From Typhlomys cinereus (lineage: Eukaryota > Chordata > Mammalia > Rodentia > Platacanthomyidae): DNA of 64,000 bases. Positions 37,858-49,315 of the stretch are shown here, piece by piece. How positions within the stretch are numbered: the first letter of the stretch is position 1; every line of letters starts with the position of its first letter. The stretch covers positions 4,751,101 to 4,815,100 of the forward strand of contig JALPQD010000124.1 of the NCBI GenBank assembly GCA_023101885.1. The letters are read 5' to 3'. The notes under the pieces are model-generated. The model saw only the letters and a list, made by a program, of their open reading frames with translations. It was not told the DNA's origin and searched no databases. The position numbers were made by a program, and so were the translations under genes.

Positions 37858-37923
37858 TGTCTCAAAAAAAATTTCCATCATGCGGGTTCTCTTTTCTTCT
37901 ACACTCAATCCTTTCTTCTTTGA
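37858..37923 (-). CDS. Mnd1: Mnd1 exon 2 (residues 2-23)
   Basis: The 66-base exon has acceptor TTTTAG and donor GTAAGT. It encodes 22 residues beginning SKKKGLSVEEKRTRMMEIFF and ending ET, phase 0 on both sides. The lysine/arginine-rich start followed by RMMEIF is the N-terminus of MND1, leading into its winged-helix DNA-binding domain. No frameshift or stop is present. A run of about 20 A on the plus strand lies just inside intron 2, about 30 bases beyond the donor. Confidence 0.95.
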
Positions 37924-40900
37924 CTAAAACACACACAGAGGTACACATAGTATGATGCAGTTTTAAAGCAGTATTTTAAAACAATATGGGATTAAACATT
38001 ATCTGACACTGTATATATGTTCTTGTCTGCTATAAACAGGCTTGCCACTCTAGAATGTTCTCTCCTACTATATGGGGTCTGAGGAACAAACTCAGGTCAC
38101 CAGATTTACATACAGGTATTTTGCTTACTGAGTCATCTTACCAGTCCTTCATTTAAATGCCATATACTAACCTTATAGTAGGTGCTGCCACTACAATAAC
38201 AGGAAATGACTAAGACACAGCCAAGTATTTTTTTTAAAATGGACCAATGACAAACCACTACATTTGCCTTCAAAAGGTTTACAACTTTAAAGAAAACAGA
38301 CAATCATTTATAACTAAGGAATAGCTACATGTGTAAACTGTTGCATAAATACCCAAGACAGAGTGAATTAACCCCACCCTGGGAAGGGAAGGGTTGTCTC
38401 CAAGGCTACAGATGAAAAGCATATGATCAAGTTGAGAAATAAGAAGAGGGTTTCTTGAGTAGACCATATGTACAAGCAAAGAAAAAAAAACCTGTGAGGC
38501 AGTTATATGAATTTTACAGAGAATGGTAGATTAGATTCAGAAGGCTGCCTGGCACCAGATTATGGAAAGTCAACAGAGAAGAGGGTAGATATTTACCTAG
38601 AGAGTGACAAGATACCCAGCAACTTCTATAGCTGAGTAGTGACAAGATTGCATTACATTTTAGTATATTAACTGTAGTAGCAATGTATAAAGTAGGCTAC
38701 AGGAAGAAAAAAAAACCCATCAAAATAGAAAATGGAAGCCTCCTCAGAGTACTATTAGTCTATCTGATTTGAAATTAAGATAACCAATACATAATTGAAA
38801 CGTATAACAAATCTTATTGTATATTATGCAAAATATACATATTAAGTTGAAATTACAAAAAGAAAAGCCAATTTTTTTAAACACAAAGATTGCAAGAAAA
38901 AAATAAACACAAGTAAAGTGAGGATCATCATACATATAGGATTCTATACACAATTCCTTACTGCTTTGTGTGTCGCTCACAAATTGCATAAAAAAAACAA
39001 ACTGCTTACTTTTAAAGCAGACAAAATAAAGCAAATATTGACCAAAAAAATCCTCCATCAGAAAATATGTCTACAACACATGAAAAAAGGGATTTAGACT
39101 GGCCATTTGACGTATTAGAGAACATGAGGATTTTTCTTCTAGTAAAACTACAAATTCACCAATTAATTTCTACAGCCATAAAATTATCTGCTGTTTCTTG
39201 CTGAGTCATATGCACAGATAAGCAGCTTGGGAACTAGTATTTTTCCTCTGCTTTCTCTGTCCACTTTGAAACACTGCAGTCTCCCAGGGATCAACTACTG
39301 ATTCCCCCACTCTTCTCACATCTCTTCTTTGATGTCATCTGCTTTTATGTTAATTAACACTTGGGCTGAGACCACAGATCTTTCCTTCTGGCCCTGAATA
39401 TACTCTTGAGCTTCAGTCTCATGTATCTACCTGCCTGCTGGCCGGACTTCACTCAAGTGGTCCAAACTGAATCCTTCCTCTCCTACATCACTTTCCTGAA
39501 CCTGCTATTCTACATCTTGAATCTTCACTACCACCTTTTAACCCATTCCAAAAGCCTAGCTGTTAGCATAAGTGCCTTTACTTCTTTATCCCATGTCCAA
39601 AGCACATCAGGTTCTGCCAGTTTGGTACTTAACTATTCTCAAGTATGCTCTGATTAGTCTAGTCTAGTCTCATTACCTCTACCTGGGTTCAAGTCTTCAG
39701 TAGCTATGTTTCAGCCTATGTTAGCTATGTCTCATAACATGCTTTTGTTTTGCCTTCCGAATTCACACTTTGCGATGTGAAAAAAATGACTATGATTCCC
39801 TTTAGCCTGAAACCTTTCAATGGTCCCAACCGTAAGTATCCAGTAACTCTTAATAAGATATAGAAGGCTTTCTTCTATCACCTGACTTCAACCTACCTCT
39901 GATTAGCTTCTTTCCTCAAAATCTGCCCTAACAATATGCAATTTTGGTTGGAATAAAATAAAAAGTACCTAGAATTCTACACTTGAATCATGAAGTCACT
40001 AAGGTGCCTTTTAAAAAAATGTTGCTCCTTTATTAAAATACTGCTCCTCTGGTCTATGTAACTCCAATTACTTTCCTACACTTAAGTTTTGCATTCTCTC
40101 TCCAGGACTTCCCTAGGACATATTTTCATCAAGTCATATACTACCCTGAAGAGATGTGTGTGTCTGTCTCTCAGCAGGCAAAGAAACTTCAGAATATTCA
40201 TTGCCTTTTGCCTTCTGCAACTTAACAAGCCAGGTTAGACAATGGACATAAAGATCAGCCTGAAATTTTAGTACAAAAATTAATAGAGCCCTCAACTTCA
40301 AAACTTCCTGCTCAGACTTCCAGATCCACTACACTCCTCCTATATGTACAATACAGGGTAATTTAAATAGTAGGGGAATCTATGGAAATTATCCTGTGTG
40401 AACAGAGAAACCAGTTCTCAAGTAGGGCAGATAAGCTCCAAGAAGTCATACAAAGCTGCTCACTAAACGCAGCGGAAGAGCTAGAATCCCAGAGTGCTTT
40501 GTGACCTCCTGCACTACTGTTTTCTGGCAGTATCTAAGTCAATCATAACATTGACACACAGCTTTTTCTGCAAGCCAGTGTGTCTCACACTGCCATTCAT
40601 TAGACTCATCTCAGGAAATGATAAAATGCTGAGGCCATGCTGTCTTGTATAAGCTGCCGCATAATCTCTAGGATGGACTCTCAACATCCATATTTTTAAA
40701 ACCCCCCGGGTGCTTTAACTTGGTTTTCTCACTTGAATCCCAAGGGTACCAGGGAGCAGTGAAGGTCTGTTTGACTTCAGTTTGCGGCAATGTCAGCAGA
40801 AAACCTCCCCAAATTTGACATTATATACAGTCCCTGTTAATTCTTTTGCACACTACAAGAATTACCACAGTTTAGGAAAGCTCTCAATATTCAACAAGTA

Positions 40901-42549
40901 TAAAAACTATTCAAGAAATGCAGATGATTATACCATACATTTATACTGTTTTCAGGCTAATTCCTTTGGTCTTTTTCTGGTAAATTATTGCTAATTACAG
41001 GAGACTTCTAAGCCAGAATTAATATGGCTACTATAAAAAGATATATTAACACTAAAAATAAGAGAGAGAGAAAAAGAGATTTAACAAGACCCATTTAATA
41101 CTTAAGACTAGGGGAACGTAATCTGATGATATAAAATTAGAGATGTCTTCAAATTACTAAGGAGACTCAAAATTTGACCTGAGGACTATGTCATTTCCTA
41201 CATGATTTAAGTACTTTAAATCACTTAAAAATCACTCTATTATCAAAGGAGCCTTCTCCAATTAATAAAGAACTTCTGGCATTAGTTCTGTTGATACAAT
41301 TTATAGTATTTGGGAAAAGATGCTGTTTGTGTTTCTCAGGGCTAACTTCCTCCAATTCCAAAATAGGTCTAGAATTATAATTGTGTACCGAATACAAGCA
41401 AAGCTATTAATTCACAAGCAAACAAAAGTTTTAGCTATGACCAACTTAAACATATTCCTTGATAATACAACAAACACCAAGTTCCTGGGTGAAGAGTTTA
41501 CAGACATCAAATCCATTAGTATTGCATTGCTGTATAAAGAGGGATTAGGGTAAACGGACGAAGTTGATCTTGATGCATGGGCGCAAGAGCCAGGTACTAC
41601 AACTCCATCAAGAGAAATATAACACCAAGCACTGGCAACAGATTTGTTTTTAAGTCTGGTCTTGTGGCTCCTGAGACCATTTAATGCCCAGGTGGCTGGG
41701 TTGTTGGTTTAACCACAAAGAAGCAGTTATCAGTTATAATTACAGCTGGGCAACACTCTTCAAACAAATGCCGTGCAACTTGAACCTCGTCCACCATTCG
41801 TTCAACAAAATAACAGCCACTTAACTAAATTAAGATATTAAAGCTCAACTTCATTCAGAGACATGTTGATTCTCTGCCAGCAGAAAGCGTGGCATGAGAC
41901 TTTGAAGGTCTGTGATTACGATTTGATGAGCAGAGACACTCGGCTCTCAAAAAGAAAGGTGACTGGGAATCTAAGCAGGGCCGATGACCCACAGCAGGTG
42001 CAGCGCCCGTCAGTCTGCTGAAGCAACACACCCCACGTGCAGAAGCAAAGCGGGGTGACGGACTCCTGATGTCTGATAAAAACCAAAGCTCTGCACTGAA
42101 ATCTCTGCTGGGTTACTTTTGAAGGTGCCGCCGGCCGCGTCTGCGCTGCATTACAGTCGCGGGCTGGGGATGAGGTTCAGGGGTGCAGCCGAGCCTGGCA
42201 AGTGCAAGGCCTGCGCTCCAGCGCCCGCCCGCCCGCGCGCTCACTCCGCACACGTGCACACTCAGGCGCGCGCTGGGGCTCTCGGGCGCGCGCGCGCCCG
42301 CCCGCACAGGTTTTCTGCGTTGGCCTTCGGGGCACTGAACCCCGCGACTCCAGGGCCGCGCGTTGAGCAGCGCCTCCCAGACTTGTCTTTCCGAGTTGGC
42401 GGAAGTCTGCGGTTCGGCCGCGAACGCTGCCGGCGTTCTAACGCGCCTCGCCGACCGACAGGCAGGGCCGGGGCCGCCCTTCCTTGCACGCTCTAAAGCC
42501 GGCCCCTGAGGACCGCAGCCCGCGGGGCGCCCGCGGCCCCAGCTCTTAC
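37924..42549 (-). other. Mnd1 intron 1
   Basis: Low in young repeats. A B2/B3-like fragment lies at about 38060-38147 (-), a possible ancient LINE remnant at about 39400-39900, and a MER5A-like DNA transposon at 40575-40740. The last 430 bases belong to the CpG island. No other exon recognised. Confidence 0.55.
40575..40740 (+). mobile_element. MER5A-like hAT transposon fossil
   Basis: GCAAGCCAGTGTGTCTCACA, then a TTAGACTCATCTCAGGAA-like block and CATATTTTTAAAACCCCCCG follow the plan of MER5A (Charlie group). Confidence 0.5.
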
Positions 42550-42552
42550 CAT
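42550..42552 (-). CDS. Mnd1: Mnd1 exon 1, coding part (initiator ATG only)
   Basis: Mnd1 encodes meiotic nuclear division protein 1, which pairs with Hop2 (PSMC3IP) to stimulate DMC1/RAD51 strand invasion in meiosis. On the minus strand the context reads CACCATG followed at once by the donor GTAAGA, so exon 1 contributes only the start codon. Joined to the exon at 37858-37923 it gives M-SKKKGLS, the known start of mammalian MND1, which decides this start. The 5' UTR lies to the right inside a CpG island without a TATA box. The transcription start is not determined; it is probably within about 100 bp. Confidence 0.9.
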
Positions 42553-42618
42553 GGTGCGGGAACCCGGCCTTCCCGCGGCGAGGCCCGTGCGCCGAGCGAG
42601 GGGCCCGCGCGCGTTTGT

Positions 42619-42630
42619 TTTTGGCGCCAA
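42619..42630. promoter_or_regulatory. Palindromic E2F-type site, TTTTGGCGCCAA
   Basis: The 10-base core TTGGCGCCAA is a perfect palindrome and matches the E2F consensus (TTTSGCGC) on both strands. It lies 68 bases upstream of the Mnd1 start codon, probably in the core promoter or 5' UTR. E2F6 and related factors are known to control several germline genes; direct binding here is inference. Confidence 0.55.
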
Positions 42631-42726
42631 CCACCGCGGGGCGGGGAAAGCGGAGGGAAAGGCGGACTGTGGTCCACGCGGCGCGCAGCGACCTCTGGCG
42701 GCCCTCGGGGCTCAAGAGGTAGGAGG

Positions 42727-43110
42727 GCCTGAGACAGGACGTGAGAACTGAGAATGACGCCTGAAGCGGGGCGGGGCGGACGGCGGGGCGGGCGGGGCCA
42801 AAGGTGGAATCGGCATCCGGAAATAGCTTGAGGCCGTGTGGGCGGGGGACTGAGGTGAGGTGGGCGGGACCTGAGACGGGGACGTGAGCCTGGGACGAGA
42901 CCTGAGGCTGGTGCGGTGCAGGGGTCAAATGCCAGATGGGCGTGGCTTGGGTAGACTCTGAGACGGGAATGTAGGGCGGGACCTAGATTGAGTGGGCGGG
43001 GCTAAGAGGAGTCGGAGTTTGAGATGGGGTGGGCTAAAGCCCTGAACAGATTCTGCCGCAGGAAGCATGGAACTTGAGGCGCTATGGGCGGGGCTTGAGA
43101 CGGGAGGTTG
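42727..43110. repeat. Degenerate GC-box array upstream of Mnd1
   Basis: Variants of a unit roughly GGGCGGGACCTGAGACGGGA recur along this stretch: clear copies start near 42861, 42975, 42994 and 43085, with weaker ones between. The units vary in spacing and have point changes, so this looks like an old, decayed minisatellite that multiplied Sp1-type GC boxes. It could also be chance similarity within a GC-rich promoter. Confidence 0.5.
42817..42824 (+). promoter_or_regulatory. ETS/GABPA-type site CCGGAAAT
   Basis: CCGGAAAT on the plus strand matches the core ETS motif typical of CpG-island promoters. It lies about 265 bases upstream of the Mnd1 start codon between clusters of GC boxes. Sequence match only. 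Confidence 0.35.
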
Positions 43111-45921
43111 GCCTGGAGGAGTCCTGAGTCCAGACAGATGGGACTTTAGAAGGGGCTGATCTCTGCTTTCCCTCTGCGTGGCAAATCTGCTAGCTGCTAT
43201 CTCTTGGTAGTAGACTGTGACCTTTTTCCCCTCTTAAAGGAAGTTTCGAGACTTCGTTTGTAGTGTATTTTCTTGATGCCCTGTCACCCTGACCTAAGAC
43301 TTAAAGAACAGAGGAGATTTGATTGAGGGAGAAGGAACCCTGCTTGCTTTCACATTTGTCAGATCTGGGGTCGACTGGGTCCTTTCTCTTCTTGTAACGC
43401 AGCTGTGCTTCTTCGCAGCCATTCTCCACTACTTTTTCAGCTTTTGAAAATCCGTTTGTATGCTTGTTTTTTCGCATAGATATTTTTGTGTAAAATTAAA
43501 AAATTAAAATAGTGAAAATATACTACCTAATTATAGATGCAGATTCAAGATCAAAATGAAAAAGAAAAAACGCACCAAATCTTATTTTGATATGCTATTT
43601 TAAACCATTTTAAGGTAATGATTTTACGAAAGGCAAAAGTGACGTCTAAGATAGGACCTTACAGTTCTCGCTACTTATGAAAGCATGGGGAAGAATATAT
43701 CGCAGTTCTGTTAATTCAGTTTTCCTAGGGTGCATTATACAATACAATTGGTACAAGAGGATTTTAAAATAGTAAGTGAATAACCAAGTTCTTTACTATA
43801 TACTAGAAAAATATAATTAGCATTCTACAATTAAAATAGCTTCGCTGCAAAACAAAAGAGAGTAAGAGGTAAGAAAAACATTAATTGCACTGGTAGTATG
43901 TAGATTCTGCAAATCAGTTGTGGGAAATCTTTGTCCTAATCTAATGATAAGCCACATATTTAAGGATGCCATCTCATTGTTAATTTAGAGGTAATTAGAT
44001 ATGCTTTCCAGTTGAAACCTTGAGGGATATTTTCTATAAACTTTTAATTGTATCAAGTAATATTTTCCTAACAATATTCTTATCAGGAAATAGTCTTTAA
44101 TTATCTTATGTACCATTCAGATATCTTGAAACTCTCCACATTCTACAATTTTATGGTAGCAGACAGATATAGTATAGGGGCTATTAAGTATGAAAGCAAA
44201 TATTTGCACCATATTCAGACCAGTCATGATTTTAGATCTTGTAACCACCACCTAATATTTGTTACAGTGACCAAATGGCATTTGCTTAATGAATAAATCT
44301 GTGTCTTACAAAAAAAATCTTTAGTATAAATTATTTATGTACTTTTTTTTGGTGCTTTCAGTATTTATGGCCTGCAGACTCTGTGAATGTAAACCAGACC
44401 GGAGAGGGGAATTCAGAAGTTTCTGCCTGATTTAGTTTGAGTTCCTGAAAAACAGAACCTCATATAAAGAAGTGCTGGTAATTTATTCAAGAGGCAAATT
44501 TAAGAATCAGGAAGCACAAGAGCAAGGCAGGAAAGTGGTGTGGGGGAGGGGATAGAACACTAAAAAATGGTGCTATAGAAGCCATACCTGAAGTTTAACT
44601 TTTTAGGACCTCTGAGAAGTTTCTAGGACACATTCTGGAATTATCAGTCTGAAAAATGGCTTACTTGTCCACCTTTCTCAAATCCCATTGCGTGAGTGTT
44701 CCCCCCAGAAACTAACTTCCATGTACTACCGGGTTATAGATACTCTTGGGTTTTCACAATAGAAAGAATGCCTTGAAGTAGAAAATGCATTTCTCAGTTT
44801 GAGGATTTAATAATCTTTATAGGAAGCAGTCCTTAGTGAAATAGCCAACTTGAAATTACTTCCTCCTGATGGTATCAAAGAGAAAAGTCAGAATAAGAGA
44901 AAAATAGGCTCCAGTCCCAAATGAGAAAAAAGGAAGCCCTGAACAATGTGGAGAAAAAGACATGCAATGAATGCATGGAAAAGAAAGAAGCCATGCCAGC
45001 TCCAACTACATGGCTTCCCAGGAAGAATTGTGGAAGCAGAAGTCCGATGTAAAATAGCTCCTGGGGATGAGCCAGGAGCACTCAAAAACCCTCACATCCA
45101 GTGTGGGGTTTGGACACAGTGACTCCTCCTGCAGTTGGGTCAATTGTAGAGAGGAATCCCACTTTTCCACTATATTATTTAGAGGGCAGTGCCAAGATGC
45201 AATCGTGAAAGAACCATTGTTTAAGCTCTCACAGGGACCAGAGCACAGGGAGCAATCCAAACACAAGTCAATGAGCGGGAACTGAACTTGCCACAGGACC
45301 AAGGTGAAAAAGATGTGGAGAACAGGAGGGCTGACGCCGTAGAAGGAGGCTTGGCTTTGAGCAGTGATATGCACAGGGAAATGTAGTAGGTCTTCAGTGG
45401 CTGGGAGTAGGTCTCATATGTTGAAAACACTGGAATTTGATGGCACTGAGCCTGAGATGGGCAGGTGGAGAACTCTGATGCTCTGATTAGGACTCACATG
45501 ACTGTCAAAGCTGCATCTCTCCAACATGGTGATTAATATTTAAAAGCCTATAGGAATAGTTTATAATATTATATGACAGTGTATCATATTGCCAATAATA
45601 CATGACCATGTTTACATTTTCATCAGGTCCTTCAACCATACAGATCTCAGTGCTGTGGTTGTTTCCCACACTCTTAGTGCACTGGGAGAAATTCCCCCTC
45701 CTCCAGCTGGAAATGATCCACTCCAGGTGGTACAATCTGGATGGTATCAGGGAGGTGGGAGAACCTGCCTAGGCAACAAACTGCAAAGCTAAATGCTGCC
45801 AGCAAACGTCCCTGGTATGCAAAAAAGAAGTTACTAAAGTGAAGATTGTTCTGATAGATACTAGACATTTGTTTAAATGGGTTCAACACCAGCATAAACC
45901 TTGGAAAACAAAAGTTCACAA

Positions 45922-45927
45922 GTTCAA

Positions 45928-45968
<41 letters not shown>
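45922..45968. repeat. (CA)n microsatellite
   Basis: About 23 CA units not attached to a SINE body. Confidence 0.9.
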
Positions 45969-45972
<4 letters not shown>

Positions 45973-46394
45973 AAATTGAAAATAGTTGAAAATTATAAAT
46001 CTCAAAGATGATAAAAACTACTAAAAATAGGAGAGGAAAATCAGCAGCCTAGAGGAAGAAGTCAGCCAAATGCATGAGAAGATCAGCAACAGGAACTTTA
46101 AAAAGCAACACAAGAAAAATACAGCAAGGAAAACTAAATCAAACAAAAGAGAAATATTGAAAACGGAAAATTTAGTGAATCAATGAAACAAAAAATCCAG
46201 CACAAAGAGTCATCAGTAGATTAACAGACTCAATCAAACAGAAGAAAGATCAGGAGTGAATGATGAGGTCCATGCAATAGTATTTCAAAACATGAATAAA
46301 GGAAGAAATTAGTATGAACATGTTATCTATGAATTCTTGGATATGGTCAAGTGATGCAACATAAGAGTCCACATGATATGAAGAAGGAGCTGAG

Positions 46395-46558
46395 ATAAAA
46401 ACCAAAGGCAAGAGCAGTGGGTAAAGGGCTTAATGTGCAAGCTTCCTGACCTAAGTTTGACCTCTGGAACCTACGTAAAAGATCCTCTGATCTCAAATAC
46501 ACCGTGGCATAAGTGTGCTCACACACATCATATACATACACACAATAATATATAATTT
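46395..46558 (+). mobile_element. B4/ID-type SINE, diverged
   Basis: AGTGGGTAAAGGGCTTAATG head, ACCTAAGTTTGACCTCTGGA box B region, CA-rich tail. Confidence 0.55.
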
Positions 46559-46579
46559 TTTAAAAGGCATAGAAGATCT

Positions 46580-46724
46580 TTTATTATTATTATTATTTCT
46601 GCTCATACAAACTTAACAGGTACACCAGTCCCCTCCCTCCCTCTATCTCTCCCCCCACATTCCTCCCTTCCCTCCCCCTCCCTCTCCATCTCTCAGTGCC
46701 TCCCCCCCAATCCCCGGAGCATTC
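46580..46724 (-). mobile_element. Short 5'-truncated L1 3' end
   Basis: Only the G-rich terminal part and tail remain (145 bases). Perfect 16-base duplication AAGGCATAGAAGATCT at 46564-46579 and 46725-46740. Confidence 0.85.
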
Positions 46725-48875
46725 AAGGCATAGAAGATCTATCAGTGAAATTATAGCAGAAAATTTCCCAAATCTAGAGAAAGAATTGGACATCTAAGCA
46801 CTAGAAGTATTTACGACCTAAATAGGTAAGATCAGAGAAGAAACCCCTATGGCCGATTATAGTCAAGAGATTAAAAAATCCAAAACAATGAATGTTAAAA
46901 GCTGTAGGGAAAGCATTGAACTCACCTATAAAGACAAACGCATCATAGCATCAAATCTCTTACCAGCAATCCTAAAAGTCAAGCATACCTTGTATGATAT
47001 ATTTCAAGTCCTGACAGTAAATGACTGCCAAACAATATTTCTATGACCAAGAACAGTTTTTTAAAGTTGACGGAGAAATAAAGACATTATAAAATGAGTA
47101 TTTCATGATCATCAAGCAGCATTGAAGATGATACAGAAAGGAATAATACACATAGCAGAGGAGCGAAGATGGTATCAATCACTAGAACACACACACAAAA
47201 AATAACATGAACAAAGAGCTAGGAAAGATTCCATCATGTCCAACACAGTAAACCAGCAATCTGCTAATTGAAGAGAAAGAAAAGAACAATTATCCAGCCA
47301 ACCAGAAAAACAACAGAATTACAGGAACTAGTACGCATGTCTTGATAATAATTTTAACATGAAAGAAACAAACTGGAAATGACCAGGAAGCTTCCTTCCT
47401 GCTGACTAGCTTACATAGTACCTAAAGGTGCTCTGCAGGCTGCTGAAAGAGAAGTCTTTCCTAGCTGTTAATTCTTCAAGTTGCAACCACCACCACCCTG
47501 GCAAGTTGTGCCTCGTGGTGCAATTGTGACATGAATTAACTGGAGAAAACAGACTACATTCTGATTAGATTTTAGACCCTCTTTTCAGGAAGGAACTCAT
47601 TCATGCCTGGTTCTTAAACCAGCATAAGAACCTGTGGATGAATAGATCATAGGTCATAAGGAAAGACAAAGTATTATTGTTTTGCTGGATGGCCATGATA
47701 TCAGATTGCTTTCCATATATTTATCATTCTACCCATTAATTAGTGCAACTCTTAGCCTTAGAATGTGAAAGAATGGAAAGAATTTAATTCAGAGAATCAC
47801 AACTGGTGAAAATGTAGAGAATAAGTGATCATGGAGTGTTCAGCCCTAAACAGAGTATCTATATCAACATTCCCTCAAGGCTCAGAAGAGGGGAAGGGAA
47901 GAATGTAAGAGCAGAGAATGAGGAGGAACACCTCTAAATAGTGTCTTCAGTATATGACAGGGCTACTGCACCCATGAACTCAATATAGCTGTGTGTACTT
48001 TTTCGTAAGACCTACACAAGATTTGGTCTGTCAAGATTTCATATGGAAAAGGGATGACCTCTGGAGGTACTGATCCTTCATGAGGAACTGTTGAGGATTA
48101 ATGCTGGCTGTGGAAAGGGGAGATGTTTTCTTTGATGCTAAAACACTGACACATTGCTCCAACAAGTATGTAGGCACATATCAGCGCAGGCAACCTTCAT
48201 GAAATTCAGTGGGCCACATGGATATGAAAAAACATGAATGTAAGAGGAAGACTGGTTGAGAAGAAGAAACTTTTTAAGTGCAATAAGGAGGGATCAGATT
48301 ATGGGGGAAAATTATTATAATAGCCTTAGGTGCAAATGGCCTCCACACATCAATAAAGAGATGCAGACTGAATGGATAAAAAAAATAGAATCAACTATCT
48401 GTTGTCTCTAAGCACTACACTTCACTCATATACAGGCTGAAAGTCAAAGAATGGAAATCAATCTACCCAGTGAATTGAAGCTGAAAACAAACTTCTATAG
48501 TTATTTTCATATCTGTTAATACAGATATCAAATTATAACACATGAAAGAACAAGAACAATCCTTCAAAAAGATAACAATTTTAAGTACAGACTGTTGGGA
48601 TTCCCAACAAACACTAATATTCATAGAAGATCAGATAGATTCTCAATACAATACTCCACCCATAACTTTAGATGTAGATAATACAAATACACAAAGATAC
48701 TTTAGAGTTAAGCTATACCATACATCAAATAGATTACATACACACAGACTATGTCATCCAACAGATAGAGAATCACATTCTCAGCAGTCCTGAAACCTCC
48801 TTTAAAATTTATTACATTCAAGAACATAAAGCTATCTTAACAAATACAAAATAATTGAAGTAATGTATTGTATCT

Positions 48876-49315
48876 TGGGTGTCAACTTGACAGTTGAGGG
48901 TTCCCAGCTCTGGGCACATTTGTAAAGAATCAGTGGTTGAGTTAAACCTTAGCAAGCCTGCAGGAGATTGTCTAATTGATGAGAGGCTCAGTCTATGGTG
49001 GGTGTGGCTAGTTCCTGGAGAGATGGATAAGATGGAGGGAACTGGTTAAGGAAATCAGCATCCTTTGCTATACTTGACCAGGCATGCTGGTCTGGCAAGT
49101 TGGGATTTCCCTCTCTCAGCAGTCCTGTGGGTGTATGGACAGGTGTGGTCTGTTTCCTAAGCCCTTTGGTGTTGGTGTGGGCTGTCCTGCCAAGCTGAAC
49201 AAGAAGCTGTAACCGGACAATCATAAGCCAAGAATAAAATCCCTTGTTCCTCTATAAGTGTTTGGTCATGAATTAATTAGCAGTATGAAGAATAATTGTG
49301 ACATTTCATCAAGTT
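48876..49315 (+). mobile_element. LTR, ERVL-like, inside the decayed LINE
   Basis: TTGGGTGTCAACTTGACAGT start, CTGCCAAGCTGAACAAGAAG and AAGAATAAAATCCCTTGTTC near the end. Closely similar in plan to 52955-53355. Confidence 0.55.

Larger units (their letters stand above)
42110..43140 (-). promoter_or_regulatory. Mnd1: CpG island / Mnd1 promoter region
   Basis: GC content and CpG density jump sharply here against the AT-rich surroundings. The island covers the start of intron 1, Mnd1 exon 1 and about 550 bases upstream. It has many GGGCGG boxes, no TATA box near the start codon, a palindromic E2F-type site and an ETS-type site. This is the usual CpG-island promoter layout. No gene was recognised on the opposite strand, so bidirectional transcription is possible but unsupported. 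Confidence 0.85.

Noticed and set aside
42113..42928. 271-codon open frame on the minus strand across the CpG island
   Set aside because: GC-rich DNA has few stop codons; the frame ignores the Mnd1 exon 1 donor, has Pro/Ala/Arg-rich composition, and shows no known domain.
45006..45374. 122-codon minus-strand open frame
   Set aside because: It lies antisense in the leader-like part of the decayed LINE; no splice context or family similarity.
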